Source: Halicephalobus mephisto (taxonomy: Eukaryota > Nematoda > Chromadorea > Rhabditida > Panagrolaimidae). From it: DNA of 64,000 bases. Shown here piece after piece: positions 1-11,014 of this stretch (within the stretch, counting starts at the first letter, position 1; each line of letters begins with the position of its first letter). Below the pieces are notes generated by a model, which was given only the letters and a program-made list of their open reading frames with translations, ran no database searches and had not been told where the DNA came from. The translations under genes and the position numbers were made by a program. Location of the stretch: the NCBI GenBank assembly GCA_009193035.1, contig SWDT01000011.1:124001-188000 (forward strand). Reading direction: 5' to 3'.

Positions 1-540
1 CATTCAGTTAGACGTGACTTCAGAAAATCTATAATAATTTCCGTTTTTTTAACGAAATTTACATATTAATTTTAATGTGTCCCTGATTTATTCTCCGATC
101 ATCTACTTGGTCATTGTACAATGAAGAAGCACAAAAGTCATTGTCGAAAAATGAATCAGGAATTTTTCGCAAGAAATTAATGTTTTTTAATTCAGTAATA
201 TTTTCGATTTTCATCTTTTAAAATAAAATTCCAAGTTATGGTCCTGACGCGAACGATTTTTAATTTATTTTTCGACCGTAACTTTGGTTTTATTGTTAAG
301 TAAAAAATAACGATGATTTTTAAACGAAGAAATTTTAGTTTTTAATCAAATTAAAAAATAAACCTTCAATTACGAATATATTTATAGTAAAATACACCTA
401 ATCCTAATTTTACTCTTAAAATTACCAAGCTTGTAATCGAAAAATACTTTTTTTATAAAAATAAATTTTCAATTAAACAACATATTTGATTTTTTTAAAT
501 TTAATTTTAAATATCCTTCTCGACAAGAAAGATACTTGAT
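1..540. other. AT-rich stretch, no gene seen
   Basis: I see no convincing exon on either strand. A GGTCCTGACGCGAAC string near 240 resembles the GGTCTCGACACGA-type repeat core that recurs across the window, so this is probably intergenic or intronic repeat DNA. Confidence 0.5.
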
Positions 541-562
541 TCATCTTCGACCATGAGCTTGG

Positions 563-730
563 TTATTGGTTTTTCGAAAATTTGTCAATCGATAAAAGAA
601 GAAACCTGGCAACAACGGAGTCGATTTCCTCAGCACACTCCTCCGCGACCCTTCCGCCGAGGAACTTCAGAAGCTCGTCCGCCTTCTTCTCTTCCAGAGA
701 CCTCAATATCAGTTCTTCCAACGGCTCCAT
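563..730 (-). CDS. Small coding-like ORF, strand uncertain
   Basis: The minus strand has an ATG at 730 and reads 55 codons to TAA, beginning MEPLEELILRSLEEKK. The product is acidic and helix-like. The stretch is much GC-richer than its flanks, which suggests real coding sequence. The plus strand also has an open frame over 600-745, containing AEELQKLVRLLLFQRPQ, with C- and G-ending codons like those of nearby genes, so the coding strand is not settled. I recognise no family. It may be an exon of a gene running off the left edge, or part of the same gene as the plus exon at 842. Confidence 0.25.
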   Translation of the reverse strand: MEPLEELILRSLEEKKADELLKFLGGRVAEECAEEIDSVVARFLLLSIDKFSKNQ

Positions 731-841
731 TCAGAAAATAATAAAAAAAAATAAAAAATAAAAAATCCAAAAATGTTCAAAATCCGTTTCCATGGTTACT
801 GAAGCTTTTTTTAAATCAAGAGTTCTATTTCGTCATTTTAG

Positions 842-957
842 CTCAGAATAAAGAATTTGAAGAACCCACTGAAACAATCAAAATCAGAAAAGTGCAACTT
901 GTTGACTTTGTCTCTGTTACAAAAGCTCTCGTAGAAGAGCACCTCGAAGCCGGATAA
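842..957 (+). CDS. Candidate 3'-terminal exon, unknown gene
   Basis: A nematode-like acceptor (CGTCATTTTAG) ends at 841. It is followed by a 38-codon frame, entered with two bases of a split codon, ending in EEHLEAG and TAA. The middle reads KIRKVQLVDFVSVTKALV. The stretch is GC-richer than its surroundings. No upstream exon in a compatible phase could be placed with confidence. An antisense frame is also open here, so this is a candidate only. Confidence 0.35.
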
Positions 958-1135
958 AATCACTTCAAGTCGAAACAAAGAATTTTCGTCTTTTATCTCG
1001 ATTTTTGCACTTTTTCATTAATCCATGTGCCAAACCTTTAATCCGATTTTTAAACCAGCTTCTTCGGGCAAAATTACGAAATTTTATAAAATGTTTAAAA
1101 ACTTTTTTAAACCACATTGAGTATTTTCGAAGTTT

Positions 1136-1400
1136 TTAAAAATAAAAAAAAATTTATTTTTGTCTCAAATGGAAAATTCTGAAAATTTAAAAATAATAAA
1201 AAATTTATTTTTGTCTCAAACGGAAAATAAAAAATTTTTTAAAATAAAAAAAATTTATTTTTGTCTTAAATGGAAAATTCTGAAAATTTAAAAATAATAA
1301 AAAATTTATTTTTGTCTCAAACGGAAAATTAAAAAATTTTTTAAAATAAAAAAATTTATTTTTGTCTTAAACGGAAAATTTTCGAAATTCTCTTTGAGAC
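1136..1400. repeat. About 60-bp tandem repeat, TTTTTGTCTCAAACGGAAAA type
   Basis: Four to five imperfect copies of a unit of an A/T tract followed by TTTGTCTCAAACGGAAAAT. The core is a diverged form of the larger family GGTCTCGACTGGAAAA found at 1.56-3.9 kb and 9.06-9.8 kb. Confidence 0.75.
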
Positions 1401-1560
1401 AGTTCTTCGAATTTATTTTTAAAATTTTAAAATAACGTTATTTTAGATTTTTTTAGAATAAAAAAAAAGAAATTTTGTATTTTTGGTTTTAATCCGAAAA
1501 TTCTAAGAATTCGTATCAGGACAAATTTTAGAATTTTGGAACAAAGATTTATGATTTTTT

Positions 1561-1870
1561 TATAAAAATATAAATTTTCCATTTTTGGTCTTGACTGGAA
1601 AACTTTACAAATTTCGTGTTGAGACAATTTTTGATAATTTTTAAATATAAAAATATAAATTTTCCATTTTTGGTCTCGAATGGAAAACTTTACAAATTTC
1701 GTGGTAAGACAATTTTTAAATATAAAACTCAAATCTTTCATTTTTGGTTTCGACTGGAAAACTTTACGAATTTCGTATTGAGACAATTTTTGATAATTTT
1801 TAAATTTAAATTTTCCACTTTTGGTCTCGACTGGAAAATTTTACAAATTTCGTGTTAAGACAATTTAATT
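1561..1870. repeat. GGTCTCGACTGGAAAACTTT tandem repeat, block A
   Basis: Four copies, about 65-75 bp apart, of a unit with TTTTTGGTCTCGACTGGAAA followed by CTTTACAAATTTCGTG and AGACAATTTTTGA. The open frames that cross this block on both strands are low-complexity products of the repeat. Confidence 0.85.
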
Positions 1871-2639
1871 CAAATTTCATCAACCCAATTTTTTACTTTT
1901 TTAATAACTTAAAAGTAATCCAGGATTTAAAAGAGACCTATTATTTTATTTTTTTATAATTCCTTTTGTAAAAAATTATTAAAAATGAAATCCTCTTTTT
2001 ACTTCTAATTGCGATGAAATTTGGATTCTCGCGAGATTTTCCTATTTTTGTTTTCAATGATGAAATATTATTTTTTTTCGCCCCCTGTGGCAATTAGAGA
2101 TTTTTCTGTTATTTGATCTTTATCAAATTCAGAAAACCGACGACTTTTAAAATTAATAATTTTATTTTTTTAATTTTTAATCTTTAATTTTTTTAAAATT
2201 TAAATTTTTAATTTTTTTAAAATTTAAAATTTAAAATTTTTTATTTTTTTAAAAATTTAATTTTTGAAAATTTTTATTTTTTTGAAGTTTTTTATTTTTT
2301 TAAAATTTAATTTTTAAAAATTTTTTATTTTTTTTTTAAATTTTATTTTTGAAAATTTTTATTTTTTTGGAATTTTTAGAAATTTTTTAATTTTTTTTTT
2401 GATTTTTTTTATTAAAAAATTGTTTTGAATTTTTTGGAATTCCAATTTCACTAATGTGACCATGTTTGAAAATTTTTTTGATTCATTTTTTGACTCTTGG
2501 TTTTTTTGGAACGAATAAAACAATTTATTTTTGAAGTAATTTGGTTGCTTACGGTCTTTCAATGCAAGGACACAACATTATTTAGGATTCTGAAAGCTTT
2601 TAGAATATATTATACGTTTTGAAACCTTCAATAGCCACA

Positions 2640-3880
2640 TAATTTTAGAATTTTCAGTCTTGGCTGGAAAGTTTTAAAAAAATTTTTATCAAAAATAATT
2701 TTTTTATAGATATTTGTGTTTTTATAATAGTAAAAAATTTTATAAAAAATTATATAATTTTAGAATTTTCAGTCTTAATTGGAAAGTTTTCAAAATTTTT
2801 GTCAGAAATAATTTTTTTATAGATATTTGTGTTTTTATAATGATCGAAAATTTTATAAAAAATTATATAATTGTGAAATTTAAAAATTTTTGGTCTTGAC
2901 TGGAAAGTTTTAAAAATTTTTATCAGAAATAATTTTTTTATAGATATTTATGTTTTTATAATAATAAAAAATTATATAATCGTAAAATTTTTGAATTTTT
3001 GGTCTTGACTGGAAAGTTTTCAAAATTCTTATTAAAATTAATTTTTTGAATTTTTTTTTATCAATATTTGTGTTTTTATAGTAATTAAAAATTTTGCAAA
3101 ATTACTTAACTGTGAAATTTTTTGATTTTTGGTCTTGGTTGGAAAATTTTGAAATTCCTGTCGGGACCATTTTTCTTAGGTTTCTTTAAAAATATTTCTA
3201 TTTTTATAATGACCTGATTCTCAATCTCCTAGAATTACATAAATACAAATTTCCACTGTTTTAGGTCTTAACTGGAAAGTTTTAGAAAATAATTTTCTGC
3301 GACAATTTTCAAACTTTAGTGACGAACAATTGTACTTTCGGTAATAGCATAATTTAGAACCTTATGAAAACACACGAACATTTGATTTTAGAGTTCTTGG
3401 TCTCGATTGGAAAGTTCTAAAATTTCTTGCTGAGACCTTTTTTAAAATTTTTTTATAAATGTTTTTATTTTTATAACAATATGCTTCAGAATCCTCTGGA
3501 ATCTTCTAAATATGAAATTTTGTAACTTTTGGTCCTGACTGGAAAGTTCTAAAATTTCTTGCTGAGACCTTTTTTAAAATTTTTTTATAAATGTTTTTAT
3601 TTTTATAACAATATGCTTCAGAATCCTCTGGAATCTTCTAAATACGAAATTTTGTAACTTTTGGTCCTGACTGGAAAGTTTTAAAATTTCTTGCTGAGAC
3701 GTTTTTTAAATTTTTTTATAAATATTTTTATTTTTATAACAATATGCTTCAGAATCCTCTAAGATGCTTTTAGAAATTTAAAAAACTTTATAAACACGAA
3801 ATTTTACAGTTCTTGGTCTCGATTGGAAAATTCTAAAATTTCGTGTTGAGACCTTTTTGTTTTTATTTTTCTTTGGTTTC
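2640..3880. repeat. GGTCTTGACTGGAAAGTTTT tandem repeat, block B
   Basis: About nine copies of a 110-130 bp unit. Each has the core TTTTGGTCTTGACTGGAAAG, then a tract with TATAGATATTTGTGTTTTTA. Adjacent units at about 3500-3740 are almost identical, which points to recent unit duplication. It is the same family as blocks A and C. Confidence 0.85.
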
Positions 3881-4104
3881 TGAATTAAATGGAAAATTTT
3901 GGAAAATTAAAATCAAAAAGATGTTTAAAAATTGCAAATATTTTTAAATTTTTAAACTGCGATTTTTTGGTTTCAAATTTTCCACGCAATCACGCAGTTT
4001 CACGCCGAAGTTGCACGACATTTGCTTCTTTTTTCGTTCGTAAGATTTGTCCCATTTATTTCGTTTTTTTATTAATTTTTTTAATTATTAAATCAACTTA
4101 ATAT

Positions 4105-4790
4105 CTTAAATAAAAAAATTAATTTAAAAGAATTTTGAAATTAGTAAGAATGGAAAAGAAGAAAATAAGGGGCGAATGCCGCAGGGGAAGCGTCGTACAG
4201 CTGATTTTATGTGGCAGTTGTTTCGTAATTGTTATCACAAAATAGAAGGACTGTACGGTAGTTATCTCCAGCGATATTTGCTCCTTTCTATTTCGCGATA
4301 TTTATCTCATTTATTTCATTTTTGTATTAATTTTTTTATAATTAATATCTTACTTAAGTAAAAAAATTAATTTAAAAGAATTTCGAAACTAGTGGGAATT
4401 GAAAAGGGGAAAAATGGAAAGCGAATGTCATTGGGAAGGTGTACGATATTTGTTCTCTCTCTATTTCGCAATATTCACCTCATTTATTTCGTTTTTATAT
4501 TAATTATTAAATTAATTCAATATCTTATTTAAGTAAAGAAATTAATTTAAAAGAATTTCGAAATTAGTGAGAATGGAAAAAAAGAAAAATAAGGGGCAAA
4601 TGTCATTGGGAAGGTGTACGATATTTGTTCTCTCTCTATTTCGCGAGATTTACCTCATTTATTTCGTTTTTATATTAATTATTAAATTAATTCAATATCT
4701 TACTTAAGTAAAAAAATTAATTTAAAAGAATTTCAAAATCAGTGGGAATGAAAAAAAAGAAAAATAAGGGGCAAATGCCGCAGGGAAGTG
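4105..4790. repeat. About 185-bp tandem repeat, four copies
   Basis: Each unit contains AATTTAAAAGAATTTCGAAA, then GTGGGAATGGAAAAGAAGAA, AAGGGGCAAATG, a GTACGATATTTGTTC segment and a TTTATTTCGTTTTTATATT segment. Copies start near 4110, 4360, 4540 and 4710. The last unit runs straight into a GC-richer patch at about 4790. Confidence 0.8.
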
Positions 4791-4862
4791 TCGTACAGCC
4801 CACACCGGGGTGGGTCTGGTGAAGACGAGTCCTTAGCAACAAAAAACTCAAATAACCAGAAA

Positions 4863-6278
4863 ATGACGGACTCGGAAATGAGCAAGGGAAGACTCGAGTG
4901 GATTTCCGAAAATCCCAGCCTTTGGATTCTGATTGTGACGTCAACTTTAAATTTAACTTTTTTCAATTTTCTAAATTTATGTTTGATTACTGTAATCCGA
5001 AATACTGTATAGTTATTTACAGTAATTTAAATAAAACCTTTTTTGTTTTTTAAATTCATTTTTAATCAAAAAAGTAACAAATTGTTAATCCTTCGAAATT
5101 CGTATTTATTAAATTTCGAAGATACAGTAATCCCGAACTCTGATCCAAGTTTCTGAAGTTTCGGGGATTTCTGAAAATTTCAGAATTTTCAAACATACTG
5201 TACAATTTTAAGATTTTTAAAAATATAAAGTTTCTAAAAATTTTAGCATACGGTAGAAGATTTTAAAATTTTCAGAAACCTCAGAAAGTTCTATAATTTT
5301 TCAATTTTTTATGAAAACTGAAATTTTAAAAAATTTAAGGTTTTTAGAATTTTCTAACATACAGTAGAAAATTCAGAAGTCTTCAAAAATCCCATAGAAA
5401 GTTCTATAATTTTTCAATTTTTTATGAAAGTTTTTAGAATTTTCTAAAATTAATTTTAAATTTTAGTAATTTTTCTAAACTTATTTTAAAATTAAATAAT
5501 TTTTCAAAAATTAATTTTAAATTTTAATAATTTTTTAGATTTATTTTAAAATTAAATAATTTTTCAAAAATTTATTTTAAATTTAAATAATTTTTTAGAT
5601 CTATTTTAAAATTAAACAGTAATAATTAGTAAATAGTTTAAAAATTCTTGTTTATTTTTTGCAGAAGCTGTCAGGAACACCCGACATCAAGAGGCATTGT
5701 TCCTCTGGATTGGTTGTGTCCCGAAGGCCGTAGTCATTTGCATTCCTTTCTTGTTCGACTTGAATTTTATTTCCGGACATTTGAGTTGTACCTTTGCCTC
5801 GGGCAATTATCTGATTAGGGATTATTCCGAATGTCAAAAATTCAAAACGTTTTCAATTTTTTTCGAAATTAGTTTTTTTTATTTATTTTTTAAATTTTTT
5901 TAGATGTTGCTGTTTTTTGGACGAGACTTGAAGTCCAAAAAAAGTGTTTTATTTTTCTTGGTTTTGATTTTGATGATTTTTATTTCTTCCGGATTTGGAA
6001 AATCCGCAAAAAGCAGCATGTCGGCCAGGGCCAGACAACAGAAGAAAATCGGCCAAGGTCTCGGAAGACAGTTCGGGTCCGTCAGAAGACTAGGTGTGAT
6101 TCCAGGACTGAAGATCGGCGAAGATGAAAACAACGAAATCCAGGAAGACGAAGAAGAAGACGAAGAAGAAATCGAAGAAGACGACGAAGAATACGAATAT
6201 ATTGAAGAAGAAGAAGAAGATCCAGAACTAATGGCCCTGGAAGAAGAAGAACGAGCTCGGATTGAAAAACAAAAACTG
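4863..6278 (+). CDS. Candidate multi-exon membrane-type gene, model unresolved
   Basis: Three GC-richer patches look exonic. The first starts at ATG 4863 (MTDSEMSKGRLEWISE) and reaches a hydrophobic stretch near 4930. The second follows a good acceptor (TTTTTTGCAG, ending 5664); in one frame it reads VPKAVVICIPFLFDLNF, a likely membrane segment, up to about 5830. The third follows TTTTTTTAG (ending 5903) and has a hydrophobic start, a basic stretch (SARARQQKKIG) and then about 35 residues almost all Glu/Asp, ending at a GTAAGT donor after 6278. I could not join the three in one consistent frame, and the second patch is open in several frames. There may be two genes here. No family recognised. 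Confidence 0.3.
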
Positions 6279-6333
6279 TAAGTTTAACTTTGAAAAAGCA
6301 AAAATCTCAACTCTCTTATTATTGTGTAGAAAT

Positions 6334-6375
6334 CGTGATGAAAAATGTGACAAAAAAGCAGCATTTTTCATCACG
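6334..6375. other. 14-bp perfect inverted repeat (hairpin)
   Basis: CGTGATGAAAAATG at 6334-6347 pairs exactly with CATTTTTCATCACG at 6362-6375, around a 14-base spacer. The stem resembles the inside of the MITE units at 11.9 kb and 35.7 kb, so it may be a short relic of that family. Confidence 0.7.
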
Positions 6376-6399
6376 GAAAAGTAGATACAGGCATGTGAT

Positions 6400-7140
6400 A
6401 CAAAAGGTAGTAAATCTATTATTATCTATCATAGTAGTTCTTATATATATTATACGATGTTCTGAGTGATGTAGAACATAACAAACATCTGTAATCTTCT
6501 ATCATAGAAGTTTTAATACATATTATACGACGTTCTGAGTGATATGGAACGTAACAAACATCTGTAATCTTCTATTATAGAAGTTTTAATACATATTATA
6601 CGACGTTCTGAGTGATACAAAAAGTAGTAAATCTATTATTTATCATAGTAGTTCTTATATATATTATACGATGTTCTGACTGATGGAGAACGTAACAAAC
6701 ATCTGTAATCTTCTATTATAGAAGTTTTAATACATATTATACGATGTTCTGAGTGATACAAAAAGTAGTAAATCTATTATTTATCATAGAAGTTTTAATA
6801 CATATTATACGACGTTCTGAGTGATATGGAACGTAACAAACATCTGTAATTTCCCATCATGAAAGTGCTAGTACCTATTACATGACGTTCTGACTGATGT
6901 AAAACGTAACAAACATCTGTAATATTCTATCATAGTGATTCTTATATATTATACGATATTCTGACTGATGTAAAACGTAACAAACATCTGTAATATTCTA
7001 TTATAGAAGTTTTAATACATATTGCACTACATTCTTACTGATGCAGAATATAATAAACATCTGTAATTTCCCATCGTGAAAGTGCTAGTACCTATTACAT
7101 GACGTTCTAAGTGATGTAGAATGTAACAAATACATATTGT
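6400..7140. repeat. About 71-bp tandem repeat
   Basis: About ten imperfect units containing GAACGTAACAAACATCTGTA, then TTCTATCATAGAAGTTTTAA and TACATATTATACGACGTTCT. Spacing between units is about 70-72 bp or multiples of it. It lies just downstream of the acidic exon ending at 6278, so it may be intronic. Confidence 0.85.
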
Positions 7141-7479
7141 TTTTTAGAAAGCTCTCCAATTATCAAGTGATGCAAAACATAACTAATCCCTGTTGTATTT
7201 CCCATAGAACGCTCGGTAATTACTCTATAAAGTTTCATATGACCCCAAACGTAACGCATCACGGCCATTTTTTCATAGAAGACCTTGTAGTTAATGAATG
7301 ATGTCAATAATGATGTCAATAATGATGTAAAACATAAGAAATACATATATTTTTCTATATGAAACTTGACAGCTATTCTAAGAAATTCCACAACTCTAAA
7401 TTTATCGCATCTTTATTATTCCCACATGGAAGATCCTATTACTAGTCCCTGACGGTTAGCGCGATATAAAACGAAATAA

Positions 7480-8025
7480 ATATCTACGTCATTTTACATA
7501 GAACTTTGATAACTACTTCAAAACCTTCTGTACGGTTCCAAACATAGCATTTCTTTACTATTCTCTTACAGAAGACCCTAGACTACTATATAACATTAAA
7601 TATTGTGTAAAACGTAACGAAGATCTATATTCCTATAGTTTAAAGTTTGATAACTATCTTTCAACCCTCTGTATGGTTCCAAATATAACATACCCTCACT
7701 ATTTTTCATAGAGGACCCTAGACTACTATATAACATTAAACATCGTGTAAAACGTAACGAAGATCTATATTCCTATAGTTTAAAGTTTGATAACTATTTT
7801 TCAATCCTCTGCATGGTCCCAAACATAATATACCCTCACTATTTTTCATAGAGGATCCTAGACTATTATATAACATTAAACATCGTATAGAACGTAATAA
7901 ATATATATGTCACTTTATATAAAACTTTGATAGCTATCTTTCAACCCTCTGCATGATCCCAAACATAACATATCCTTACTGTTCCCTCACTGAGGACCCT
8001 AGACTATTATATAACATCCCACGTG
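7480..8025. repeat. About 150-bp tandem repeat, four copies
   Basis: Units contain GACCCTAGACTACTATATAA, AAACGTAACGAAGATCTATA and TTTGATAACTATCTTTCAAC. The AAACGTAACGAA string links this block to the 71-bp repeat beside it, so the two probably share an origin. The 94-codon minus frame at 7107-7391 falls in this repeat region and is not a gene. Confidence 0.8.
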
Positions 8026-8330
8026 ACTCTTTAAAACGCTTCCGATTTTTTGGGTGAGAAAACTGAATATTCTTTTCTAATTCTTTATTTCCACTGATGT
8101 GAAAGATTTCCTTCCAATTGGAGCCATCTTGAAGGATCCTACTTTTGGTTGACTAAATCCTTATTTTGGCGTGTGAGAAATTTCGCAAAACTTTTGTGGA
8201 CGATTTCTGAGCCTTTGTTTTAACTGGCTAATAAGCTTAGAACACTTTTTACTTGTTTTCACACATTCTTGATTTTCAATTTCGAATTTTTAATTTTTTA
8301 AAATTTTAAACTTTTGGAATTTCAAGTTTC
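8026..8330. other. Moderate-GC spacer, no gene assigned
   Basis: This stretch is less AT-rich than its flanks but has no frame with a proper start or splice sites that I trust. Confidence 0.4.
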
Positions 8331-8740
8331 GAAATTTTTATTTTTTTTAATTAAGAAAAAATTCATAAAATGTATTTTTTTAAATAAGAAAGAAATTTAT
8401 AAAAATATATTTTTTTAAATAAGAAAAAATTTATAAAAATTTATTTTTTAAATAAGAAAAAATTTACAAAAATATATTTTTTTATTAAGAAATAATTTAT
8501 AAAAATATATTTTTTTAATTAAGAAAAAAATATTTATAAAAATCTTTTTTTTTTAAATAAGAAAGAAATTTATAAAAATATATTTTTTTAAATAAGAAAT
8601 AATTTATAAAAATATATTTTTTTAATTAAGAAAATATTTATAAAAATATATTTTTTTAAATAAGAAAAAATTTACAAAAATTTATTTTTTTAATTAAGAA
8701 ATAATTTATAAAAATATATTTTTTTTTATTACAAGTAGGT
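8331..8740. repeat. About 36-40 bp tandem repeat
   Basis: About eleven units of TTTTTTTAAATAAGAAA then AATTTATAAAAATATATT. It is purely A/T with a single G per unit. Confidence 0.9.
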
Positions 8741-8750
8741 CAATTGTCAG

Positions 8751-8944
8751 TAATCAAATCTTTCGTTTCAAAAATCGACTTCGTTTTGAACGTTTTTGAA
8801 AAGGGAAAAATAAGGAAGCATATGCTGGCCCAACGCCGTTCTTTGTTGAAAGAAAATTTGATTTATCCTGCATTCATTCTGGATTTGTATTTTTGGCAAA
8901 AATCCATCCGCACTGAATTTTACAAACGAAAAAGCTCGGCTTAA
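8751..8944 (+). CDS. Candidate terminal exon, unknown
   Basis: After a possible acceptor (CAATTGTCAG, ending 8750) a frame of 64 codons runs to TAA and ends KRKSSA. It includes RKHMLAQRRSLLKENLIYP. Base composition is closer to coding than the repeats around it. The minus strand is also open through most of it, so the call is weak. Confidence 0.22.
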
Positions 8945-9059
8945 AAGTTTTTTTTCTTACAGTATCTGGATAAGATTACTGAATGTCGTAGAAAATTCTA
9001 TAATTTTTCAGAATTTCCTGAATATTTTTTTCGAACTTTTGCTGAACTACGTAAACGAA

Positions 9060-9810
9060 AATTTTTATACTTTTGGTCTCGATTGGAAAATTTCAAAATT
9101 TTCGTCTCAAGAAATTTTTATACTTTTGGTCTCGATTGGAAAATTTTAAAATTTCGTGTCAAGAAATTTTTCTATTTTTTAATAGTATAATTTAGAAAAT
9201 TTTGAAATCACTTAAATAAAAAATTTTTATACTTTTGGTCTCGATTGGAAAATTTTAAAATTTTCGTGTTAAGAAATTTTTTTGTTTAAATGATTTTTAT
9301 ATTTTTGGTCTTGATTGGAAAATTCTCAAAGTTTCGTGTCAAGAAATTTTTTTATTTAAATGATTTTGTAATTTTCGGTCTCGATTGGAAAATTTAAAAA
9401 TTTCGTGTCAGGAGTTTTTTTTTATTTTTATGAATATATTTATTTTTTAACAATATAATTTAGGAAATTTTAAAATCACTTAAATAAGAAATTTTTATAT
9501 TTTTGGTCTCGATTGGAAAACTTTGAAATTTCTTTTTAGACAATTTTCTTCGAATTTTATAAATATATTTTAATTTTTACATTAATCTGATTCTGGACTT
9601 TCTATAATTACCCAAAATACAAATATCCATTGCTTTAGGTCTTAACTGGAAAATCTAAAAAATTTTCTTTAAAATTGTTTTTTTTTGAAATTTTTTCACA
9701 ATTTAAAAAAAATTAGAATTTTCTAGAATTACCTAAATTTAAAATTCCACTCTTTTCGGTCTTAACTGGAAAATTTAAAAAATTCTTTGGAACAATTTTT
9801 AAATTTTTTA
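9060..9810. repeat. GGTCTCGATTGGAAAATTTT repeat, block C
   Basis: About eight copies of the core TTTTGGTCTCGATTGGAAAA followed by TTTTAAAATTTCGTGTCAAG, 60-120 bp apart. It is the same family as blocks A and B, and shows two unit lengths. Confidence 0.85.
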
Positions 9811-9884
9811 TAGTTTTTTAAACATGAATTTTAAAAAATTTTTAAAAATGATTCTGAAATCAAAAAATTATTTTTTTTGAAAGT

Positions 9885-10070
9885 TTGGAATTTTCCAAAA
9901 TTGAAGAAACACTTCCAATAACAATGTTTGTTCAATATTATTTTCCAAGCTCAGGTAAGAAGAGAGAAGCTCTGGTCATTGATCCCGTCTCCGGAAAACT
10001 GCGTTTCCTTTACATAAAAATGTTTTATTTTTTCCGTTTATATCAACCTGAATTTCTTAGAAGTTTCTGA
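9885..10070 (+). other. Coding-like patch, unresolved
   Basis: A 62-codon frame without ATG covers this patch. It contains both a possible acceptor and a possible donor (CCAAGCTCAG then GTAAGA at 9955). Read as an exon start, 9955-10017 encodes VRREKLWSLIPSP and stops. I cannot tell whether either reading is used. Confidence 0.2.
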
Positions 10071-10079
10071 AGACTTTTG

Positions 10080-10720
10080 GAATCTAATTCGAAATTCTGA
10101 AATTTTATAAGTATTTTTTTAAATTTCTGAAATTTTGAAATATTTTTTTTAAATTTTCAAAAATCTTCAAGATTCTGAAATTTTGAAATATCTTAGAAAT
10201 TTCTAAAATTTTCCAGAATCCAATTTGAATTTCTGAAATTTTGAAATATTTTTTTTAAATTTCCAAAAATCTTCAAGATTTTGAAATTTTGAAATATCTT
10301 AGAAATTTCTAAAATTTTCCAGAATTTAATTCGAAATTCTGAAATTTTCAACATTTGTGTCTATATTTTGAAAATCTAAAATTTTTTGAAACTTTTTAAA
10401 ATTTTTAATATTTTTGTAGATTCTTATATAAATTTCTAAAATTTCTAAAATTTCTAAAATTTTCTAAAATTTCTAAAATTTTCTAAAATTTCTAAAATTT
10501 TTGAAATTTCCAACATTTTTACATATGTTTTGAGAGTCTTCTAAAATCCTTTCAAAATTTTAATTTTCTGAAAATTCCTAAAATTTTCTAAAATTTCTAA
10601 AATTTTCTAAAATTTCTAAAATTTTTGAAATTTCCAACATTTTTACATATGCTTTGAGAGTCTTCTAAAATCCTTCCAGAATCTCAAATAACTTTCTGAA
10701 TTTATTTAAAAAAGAAATTT
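10080..10720. repeat. TTTCTAAAATTT-rich degenerate repeat
   Basis: Repeated phrases such as TTCTGAAATTTTGAAATAT, ATCTTCAAGATT and a run of TTTCTAAAAT units. Two nearly identical half-units lie near 10100-10210 and 10220-10330, and another pair near 10440-10540 and 10560-10680. Confidence 0.75.
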
Positions 10721-11014
10721 CAAAATTTTCAGAAAATTTTTGCCGAAAAAATTCCGCAGTTTTTTTTGTTTTTAGTGTGATGTTCGTTTTCGTATAAAAT
10801 AAAAATAATAATTGGGATTTCTCTGGATGTAATCATGACTTCGAATGTTATTTTGTCTTGAAAAATCCCGTTTTCCCTGAGGCGTCGCAATTTGACGCTG
10901 GAGAAATAACAAGACGCTAAATTGACTCAAAAAAATCCCCAAGTTTATAATTAGTCTCGTTAATTTTATTTTTATTTTTAAAATTTTATTTTCTAGAATG
11001 AATACTTGGAAAAA

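Noticed and set aside
5652..5837. 61-codon pol-rich minus frame
   Set aside because: A strong plus-strand acceptor abuts the patch and plus codon use fits better. The minus frame has no clear donor or partner exon, though I could not fully exclude it.
7107..7391. 94-codon minus-strand open frame
   Set aside because: It lies inside degenerate satellite units and has repeat-derived composition.
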